From Nigrospora sphaerica (lineage: Eukaryota; Ascomycota; Sordariomycetes; Amphisphaeriales; Apiosporaceae): a stretch of 64,000 nt of DNA. The notes beneath the pieces were generated by a model. That model saw only the letters and a program-made list of their open reading frames with translations, was not told the DNA's origin and did no database searches. The stretch covers positions 3,410,001-3,474,000 of the forward strand of contig JAGVVL010000017.1 of assembly GCA_018287875.1 (NCBI GenBank), in the 5' to 3' direction. The stretch's first letter is position 1. Each line of letters opens with the position of its first letter. Positions 58,208 to 64,000 of the stretch are shown here, in pieces. Both the position numbers and the translations under genes were made by a program.

Positions 58208-58553
58208 AGTTCGAGGACCCCTATTCGGGCCCCCCCCACTTTCGGGCCCCCCAAAAACCAGCCTTATCAATAGAACTTCAAATATAGCCTTAATTAATGA
58301 CAACTCTAATACAAGAACCAGCCTCACTTAGGCTTTCGCTGTCGCTCTTTTCATCTAGACCACTTTCAGCTTCTCCGACCGCCAATTGAGCCCGGTAGAT
58401 GTCTTCAATGTTCACGAACTTCGAATTAGGGCTTAAATCCACCTTCTGCCTCTTCCTTAGTCTGATAGTGTCAATCCTAGCTTCGAGAGCCTGAATTTGC
58501 CTTTGAGCAGTAGCTAATTGGACGTTCTTCTCATCAAAAGCTTTTTGGATCTT
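58208..58553 (-). mobile_element. Second pogo-type element, left 346 bp only
   Basis: It starts with an AGTTCGAGGACCCC inverted-repeat end preceded by TA, and matches the transposase 3' region of the first element (coiled-coil/NSKFxNIEDIYRAQL part) with scattered differences. It is cut at 58553 by the LINE tail, at a different transposase position than in the first element. The remaining part and right inverted repeat are not found beyond the LINE near 63 kb, so the locus is rearranged. Confidence 0.88.
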
Positions 58554-60470
58554 ATTATTATTATTATTATTATTATTCTTACACCTAGCGACCTATTTAG
58601 GCCATGAGGACCCCCTGCGCATCTTAGCCTAGGAAAACCGTTCCGGGCTGACGTCCGGCCGGGTGACAAACCTAGGTTCCGCTGCGTCGCACCGCTTCTA
58701 TCTGCTCTTTGACCTGCCATACCGAGATCGGGCTCAGCGCGCCTGCTTCCTAGCTGATGAGTTGATTCGCCAGCTGGAACATGTCCAGCCTGCCCGAGCG
58801 GAGTAGCCATCTCGCGATAATTCCTGCTTTTCCGGGGGTGTCAAGCATCCTATCCGTGTCTACCGGTCCTCCTAGAGCTTGGACGAGATGCTCTCGTCTT
58901 TCTCTTTCCCGTGGGCAGAAAACGAGGATATGCCGGACGGTCTCCCTGCCCTGACCGCAGACGCACCAGGGGCTGTCGAAGCCTAGGACCCTGCGCTTAA
59001 AAAGGAAGTCTCGCAGCCTAATCTTGCCAGTCCTCGCTTAAACAAGGATGGAGAGCCTTATAAAGACCGGCTATATAAAGGCAGAAGAGGATAGGCGATA
59101 AGGGTGAGCTTTATAAGACGCCTACTAAAACTGGGATCTCGTTTAATTCCTAGCTGTTAAAGAATAGCGTAGTGGACTGGTTAAATAGAAAGCTTAAGAT
59201 TTAGTTAATAGTCTATATAGGGATCTTTAATACTCGCAGGTTAATAAGGAGCCTTCTATAGTCGACAAAGTCGAAAGCGCCTAAAATATCCAGCGATAAA
59301 AAAGTTGCTACACCTTTATATTTCTAGGCTATACAGACTAGGTCCGTTAGTAACTGTAAGGCCATTTCTATAGAGCGGCCTTTCTAGTTACCTATCTATT
59401 TGTTTAAGAGCAGTTTATTCTCTTTAGCAAAGCTAGTTAGCTGTTACGCTAATAGGCTCTCGATTGCTTTCCCTATAGTTTTAAGTAGCGCGATAAGTCT
59501 CTATCTGCCGGCTTAGTGGTACTTGTTTAGCTGCTTTCTTAGCTTCTAGAGGATAACAGTGACTGCTTTACGGAACACTCTTAGATAGTATCCTATATGC
59601 TAGCACGCTTCCGCTAGGGAGGCCAAGGCCTAGAAGAGGGGCTTTCCTAGGTGTTTAAGAAATCCGTTCGGAAGCTAGTCTAGTCTAGATGCCTTCCACT
59701 GGCCTGCCTTAGTAAGGACGTCTTAAACTTATTCTGCTATCACCTTGCCGTCTATATCGAGAGGTGTTGCGAGCCGGTTCATTATTCGGAAGCCGGTGTA
59801 CGTAGCCTTAGGGAGGGGATAGAACCTCTCTTAGAAGGCCTTTGTTTTCTCCTTATAGGTCGTTGCTTCGCCTCGCGGTGTGTAAAGCGTAGGGACAGCT
59901 GGAGGTAGCGGTAGCGCGGCTCCTTCGGTTCTGGCCTATCTCGCGATGTTCCAGACGCCAGCTGGCTAGCTAGAGGCCTCGTGAAGCATGCCTCTCTAGG
60001 TCGCTGTCTTTATAGTGCGGATCGTATTCTTTTTTATAAGGGATGCTTACCAAAGGGCTCGCTAGACTGCGTCTGTTCTATTAGATAGCTATGCTTACTA
60101 AGCTTGTCTCTCCTCCTCTATAGCTCTTTTTATATCGTGGTTCTACTAAGCCTTGCCTCTCCCTTTAAAGTAGCAGAGGGGGGCAACTAGGTCGGCTATC
60201 TATGTTAGCTCCTTAGTTAATGTCTCGGTGTAGCTATCGATTTCTTCTAGTGTCTCGAGTTGCCTTAGCTGTGGTAGGTATGCCGCCTCTACCTTCGCCT
60301 GGTCGTAGTCAGCTGTTTTCTAGCTACATCTTAGCTTATCTTAGCGGTCTATATAGGGTCTAGCCACGTGTATCACTTAAGAGAGGTGATCGGATCCTAT
60401 ATATAGTGCGTATCCGTTATAAACAACCCGGAGATCGTCTATAGCCTAGGCTAGGTCGATTGTAGAGTCT

Positions 60471-60475
60471 GCGTA
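60471..60475. repeat. Target-site duplication of the TRIM-like element, left copy
   Basis: GCGTA, matching 60997-61001. Confidence 0.88.
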
Positions 60476-60595
60476 TGTGAGAGGTTAGCTGGGAACCTCT
60501 CCCAGTACATAAGTCACGCTAATAGACTGGATCTTCGATCCAGTCTACCTAGTCTTTTGGCTCAGTGGTTAGCGTGCTGATGTCATCCCGTGACA
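60476..60595 (+). repeat. 5' LTR of the TRIM-like element
   Basis: 120 bp. It contains two hairpins, GAGAGGTT/AACCTCTC (60479-60486 with 60494-60501) and an 11-bp perfect one, TAGACTGGATC-TTC-GATCCAGTCTA (60523-60547). It also has an A-box-like TGGCTCAGTGG (60558-60568) and a terminal TGTCA/TGACA pair. Confidence 0.9.
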
Positions 60596-60597
60596 TG

Positions 60598-60608
60598 TAG
60601 ACTGGATC
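60598..60608 (+). promoter_or_regulatory. Putative primer-binding site (self-complementary to LTR)
   Basis: TAGACTGGATC begins two bases after the 5' LTR, the primer-binding position, and is an exact 11-nt complement of GATCCAGTCTA (60537-60547) inside the LTR. Confidence 0.55.
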
Positions 60609-60677
60609 ACACCTGCGCCCTCACGCGCCCTGATTGGCAGTGCGCCCGGGCGCGCCGCAGGGAGCCAAAGAGGTCTG

Positions 60678-60688
60678 GGTTCAATTCC
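60678..60688 (+). promoter_or_regulatory. Pol III B-box-like motif in the TRIM interior
   Basis: GGTTCAATTCC fits the tRNA B-box consensus. With the A-box-like motif in the 5' LTR (60558) the spacing is about 110 bp. Sequences AGTCTT (60551) and AAGGCT (60695-60700) could pair as a tRNA acceptor-like stem. Confidence 0.5.
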
Positions 60689-60864
60689 CCCTCAAGGCTC
60701 AAGGGTCCTGGGTCCATCCAGGGCTCAGAGGTGCGCCGGCGTGGAAGGGCGCGCGCGCACCTCAGGGCCAGGCCCTTATGTTCTGCTCTGCCTTGGTCGC
60801 TCTACCGGTAAGGCGTACGCAACGCACTCGTACGGGTCTTACGAGGAAGGCGAGCGGCGCGCGG

Positions 60865-60876
60865 AGAGGGAAGGTA
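60865..60876 (+). promoter_or_regulatory. Polypurine tract of the TRIM-like element
   Basis: Purine run ending immediately before the 3' LTR start (60877), the normal second-strand priming site of LTR elements. Confidence 0.6.
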
Positions 60877-60996
60877 TGTGAGAGGTTAGCTGGGAACCTC
60901 TCCCAGTACATAAGTCACGCTAATAGACTGGATCTTCGATCCAGTCTACCTAGTCTTTTAGCTCAGTGGTTAGCGTGCTGATGTCATCCCGTGACA
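60877..60996 (+). repeat. 3' LTR of the TRIM-like element
   Basis: Same 120 bp as the 5' LTR; differs by TAGCTCAGTGG in the A-box-like motif. Confidence 0.9.
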
Positions 60997-61001
60997 GCGT
61001 A
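60997..61001. repeat. Target-site duplication of the TRIM-like element, right copy
   Basis: GCGTA, matching 60471-60475. Confidence 0.88.
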
Positions 61002-61759
61002 TCCTTTTCGTGTCTATATCGGTGTTTTAAGGGGTGTGATTAGCTAGAGTCTCCAGGATTCTGCTAGCTGGAGCAGTTTATTAGCTGCCTTATAGGGTCG
61101 GACATTGTATTCTCTTTAGATAGGGTAGTGGACGTTAAAGTCTTTTATAAGGACTGTTCGTCTTAGCTAGGGTTCGTTATAGAGGGCTTCGATAGCGGGC
61201 AGGTCCGATCTACTGGTGGGCTTAGAGGGAGGCGAGTATATATAAATAACTATTATAGGACTATCTAGTAGTTGGATTATAATATAACACTTATTTAACT
61301 GCGTATTATATATCCACTATATTAAGGTGTACTTCTTATTACTATAGATATATACCTTACTTCCCTTAGTTATGTAAAGTAGGTAGTATAAAGAGGATCT
61401 CGAGTAGTAGGTGGTCGGTATATTTAGGTTTCGCTAGGGCTCTTAGATAACTAAGACGTCGTACTCTTTAAAGATAGCATCGACTACCAGGATCTATACT
61501 TTCTTACTTTTCTACGTATTCTAATGTAGGATTCTTAGCGCTGTTATAATCGAGTGTGGATGCTATTTAGTGTTAACTCCAGTGTTTCGATATCTATGTT
61601 GTCTATCTCTTCGTGGGTTCTGCTACGGGCTCTACCAGTGCTTCTAGTACGGCAGCTGGTTACTCGACGCTTCCACGGCTGTACTATCTGCCAGTCCTCG
61701 GCTGTTAACTTAGGGGGTTCTTACGAGAGCAGTGCGAATCCCTTCGGTCTCGTGATATA

Positions 61760-62901
61760 AGCAGCCTTAGTAATCTGGACCTGCTCTTAGCGGACTGGAC
61801 ACTCCTTAAACCACGTAGTATATGGTCCTCGGTATGCTGGACAGCAGTACCGGCTTTTATTCTCGGCTTCTAGGTATTTTTTATTGTTATGCTTTGTTAA
61901 AAAGTAGAGCCTGCACCTGCGTGCGTGGCGGTAAACATGGGCGATATGTCTATAACGGTAGCAGTAGTAGCATTGCTTAAGCTGGGCTCCTTTAGCGAAG
62001 GGTTCGTATAAATAGTAGCTATACTGCTAAATAAGGCCGTCTCGATATAGCTGTTCCGTATGTTAAACCGTGGGTACTGTAATATATAGGGCCGTGACCT
62101 TCCTAGACGAGTTCTTAGCGTTGCGAGGGAGCTTGGCCTCTAGGACGTCGATAGGGCAGCCGGGCTGGTTCCGGAGTTGGACTTCTAGCTGCCCTTAGTT
62201 CGTCTTTATAGCCTCCTTGTTAATACTATAGGCCACCACTAGGATCTTTCTCTTCTGGATAAAGGCGTTCTCTTTAAAGGTCTCGGTAGTCTAAGCTTAG
62301 TCGGTTTCTAGCTATCGCTTCTCTTCTATTATCTTATAGGTAATAGCATAGTCTCTGTTAAGAAGCTTCCATATAGCTATTGCTGTTTCTTTACCTGTTG
62401 CTACATTAACTTTCCGCACGATCTCTTTATAGGTGCGGCCTTTGGTTCCTGCGGCCTTAACTGTTACCTCCCGTTCGTGTCGAGGAGGTAGAGTCTTAGC
62501 TACCTGGAGGGCCCTAAGTGCCAGGGAGGCGGTAAGGGCAGTAGCAGCTGTAGCATACGCTTTAAGAGCTTTAATTTCCTTATAGATAGCTTATAGTATG
62601 TTCTCGATAGTATTAATATAACTTTCGACGCTAAGCTAGCTGTTCGATTCCTTAGCCATTATCTTAAGACTAGAATAGCGGCTTAAACTGCTGCAGCTAA
62701 GGCTGTAATGTTGACTTCACTAACTAGGAAGCGTTTGAAGTCGTCTATAGTGCTGCATATATCCTTTAAACTGCGTCTAGATGTTGTAATGCTGTCTGGC
62801 GATGGTGTTTTTGAGTCCGGAGGTGACGGGTTAGGGGGTGGGGCGGGCTTATGGCGGCTCCCACCACCCGCGCTTTGCCTCGAGGGTGGTGAATCGACCA
62901 T
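61760..62901 (-). pseudogene. LINE ORF1 (zinc-knuckle protein), decayed
   Basis: Starts at ATG 62901 with MVDSPPSRQSAGGGSRH and a proline-rich stretch, then SLKDICSTIDDFKRFL before the first stop at 62683. Further left, the frame around 61,990-61,790 still shows remnants of CCHC knuckles (KQCYYCYRYRHIAHVYRHAR, RYCCPAYRG), with Cys and Gly residues replaced by Tyr and Arg as expected from C-to-T/G-to-A mutation. It corresponds to the ORF1 nucleic-acid-binding protein of Tad-like LINEs. The left limit is approximate. Confidence 0.75.
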
Positions 62902-63257
62902 TTCTAGGCTAAATGAAGCCCTAGGAACAGTTTCCGGGCTATCCGGTAGCTTATAGAGTCGCGGTTGTGAAGTTATCGCTGTGTGGGGTCGGTTTCGAAA
63001 AGTTTTTTTATTACGCTCCTACCACACGCAATTAGTTCTTTGTATTATTTTCACAGCACAATAAAATTTCGCGCCGCTGTATCTTTCGCGGCGTGAGCTT
63101 CGGCCGCCTTCGTGAGCCAGCTCTCCAAGAAACAACGCAGTATCCGACTTATCCGGTCCCCGCCCGCTTTGACCTCACCAACTCTCCTGAACCAGGCTGG
63201 GACTATCAGTATAGGAAACAACCCATTCGCCAACTTGAATCCAATCCCTGCTCCTTA

Positions 63258-64000
63258 TCATTGCTTAGCCGGCAAAGTATCTAGAAGGCGTGCCTTGTCT
63301 CTTTCAACTGCGGCCTCAAACGAAGTAAGCGGGATACCAAACTCAGTCTCCACCTCGTGCGCAGCGGCGGCGATGCCGGAGAAGTCCTGGACATTGGCCC
63401 AGAGTTGAAACTTCTGGCCGTAAACGAAGTGGCCGGCGGCAGCGAGGTCCGCCTCGGCGGACCATCGGACGACGCGGACATCCTCGCGGCCGCTGACGCG
63501 GGCAAGAACGTTGCGGATCTGTTCGAGTGATAGGACGTCGCCGGCGAGGTCGATCTCGCGACCGTGAAAGGCGGGCGGGTTGCGCAGCGCCGCCGCGGCG
63601 AAGCGCCCGATATCGTGGCAGTCTGTTAATGCCAGGCCGGCACCCTCGACCAGCAGCGAGTCGAGAATAGCCTCGCTCGCAAGGCGCGGAAAGTTCTGCG
63701 CTGCGCCTGGGGAGAAGACATCGTGGTGGATGACAGCCGGGCGTAGGATCGTGAAGGCAGCGAAGCCCGCGTCACGCACCATGGCTTCGATCGAGGCCTT
63801 GGACTCGAAGTAGTCGTAGAGATGCATGCCCTTGGTGGCTTCGTTGTCCCAGTTTTGCCGGTTGCCCGTTAGGTATGATGTGGCGGCTACAAGGTTCCGA
63901 ATGCCGGCCTTCTGGGACGCCGCTATGACGGTCTCGGCCTGTAGCTTCTCAAGGCCTGGGAAGGGCACCGTGTTCAGAAAAGCGCCGCTGCAGCCCCTCG
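63258..64000 (-). CDS. NmrA-like NAD(P)-binding protein, C-terminal part
   Basis: The open frame runs in from the right edge (FLNTVPFPGLEKLQAETVIA...) and ends at TAG/TAA 63258, so the N-terminal Rossmann GxxGxxG is outside the window. Visible motifs: AASQKAGIRNLVAATSYLTG, YFESKASIEAMVRDAG (the Lys of the NmrA-type YxxxK-like position), FTILRPAVIHHDVF, LALTDCHDIGRFAAAALRNP and GREIDLAGDVLSLEQI. These match NmrA/HSCARG-like atypical SDRs, which sense or use NAD(P)H or catalyse reductions. The first residues shown (GTG codon at 63968) are internal, not the start. Confidence 0.85.
   Translation of the reverse strand, partial: RGCSGAFLNTVPFPGLEKLQAETVIAASQKAGIRNLVAATSYLTGNRQNWDNEATKGMHLYDYFESKASIEAMVRDAGFAAFTILRPAVIHHDVFSPGAAQNFPRLASEAILDSLLVEGAGLALTDCHDIGRFAAAALRNPPAFHGREIDLAGDVLSLEQIRNVLARVSGREDVRVVRWSAEADLAAAGHFVYGQKFQLWANVQDFSGIAAAAHEVETEFGIPLTSFEAAVERDKARLLDTLPAKQ

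Larger units (their letters stand above)
60476..60996 (+). mobile_element. Non-coding 521-bp LTR element (TRIM-like)
   Basis: Two 120-bp direct repeats (60476-60595 and 60877-60996), each starting TGTGAGAGG and ending GTGACA (TG..CA), flank a 281-bp GC-rich interior. The whole is bordered by a 5-bp duplication GCGTA (60471-60475 and 60997-61001). A purine tract GGAGAGGGAAGG lies just before the 3' repeat, as a polypurine tract should. The interior has no gag or pol ORF. The two LTRs differ at one obvious base (G 60559 versus A 60960), indicating recent insertion. Unlike the surrounding LINE it shows little C-to-T decay. Confidence 0.88.
58554..62970 (-). mobile_element. Near full-length LINE, copy 2, RIP-decayed
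   Basis: Same family and orientation as copy 1. The (AAT)n tail is at 58554-58576, and the 3' ORF2 region to 59053 is nearly identical to copy 1. Then 917 bp of copy 1 (33062-33978) are missing, with 4-bp GGAG microhomology at the junction. Beyond 59054 the reverse transcriptase, upstream ORF2 and ORF1 follow, with very many C-to-T and G-to-A changes relative to copy 1 and dense stops. It includes an inserted TRIM-like element (60476-60996). The 5' end is approximate, placed shortly upstream of the ORF1 ATG at 62901. Confidence 0.9.

Noticed and set aside
60476..60595. Hammerhead ribozyme (retrozyme) in the miniature element's LTR
   Set aside because: A CTGATG string occurs, but the CUGANGA core and the GAAA box are not both present on either strand.
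60476..60996. Tandem repeat or CRISPR-like array from the two 120-bp repeats
   Set aside because: Only two copies, TG..CA ends, target duplication and polypurine tract show an LTR element.

Overview
The window is filamentous ascomycete nuclear DNA, most likely Sordariomycetes and possibly Sordariales/Chaetomiaceae. Reasons: GC-rich genes with short GT..AG introns and CTGAC-type branch points, a fungal CBM1, a DSGV-ended ascomycete laccase, an intron-bearing tRNA-Lys, and transposon copies carrying the C-to-T/G-to-A decay expected of repeat-induced point mutation (RIP). The species call is inference. Exon structures were built by hand from splice signals, reading phase and family resemblance.

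Left part (1-31 kb) is ordinary euchromatin. In order: 5' part of a secreted cutinase-family esterase (-), a secreted DUF4185-like protein (-), an asparaginase-2/threonine-aspartase Ntn hydrolase (+), TIM17 (-), a DUG2-type WD40-M20 peptidase (+) with an upstream exon, a GH131 glucanase with CBM1 (+) convergent with a laccase (-), a small secreted protein (-), a DUF885 metallohydrolase (-), tRNA-Lys(CUU), a decayed GNAT gene, an F-box protein (+), a broken unknown ORF, and a secreted GH78-type alpha-L-rhamnosidase (-). Together with the GH6 cellobiohydrolase at 41.8 kb these describe a plant-biomass degrader.

Middle and right parts (32-64 kb) are accessory-like. A pogo/Fot1-type DNA transposon (31,969-35,637; TA duplication, 27-bp inverted repeats) has a 5'-truncated LINE inserted in its transposase gene with a 13-bp target duplication. 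Two orphan genes, the GH6 gene and a multi-pass membrane protein follow. Next comes a relic of a secondary-metabolism locus: a frameshifted NRPS-like gene with adenylation, carrier and thioester-reductase domains (45.6-48.2 kb), near intact genes for an SDR, a dihydroflavonol-reductase-like enzyme, an MFS transporter and, at the edge, an NmrA-like protein. A solo LTR lies at 53.4 kb.

At 58.2-63 kb a second pogo-type end is joined to a near full-length, heavily RIP-decayed copy of the same LINE. Inside it is an apparently young, non-coding 521-bp LTR element (TRIM-like) with 120-bp LTRs and a 5-bp target duplication. Eleven bases of its LTR are exactly complementary to the primer-binding position just inside the 5' LTR, suggesting Tf1/sushi-like self-priming. 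It also carries Pol III A- and B-box-like motifs. This nested element is the most unusual thing in the window.
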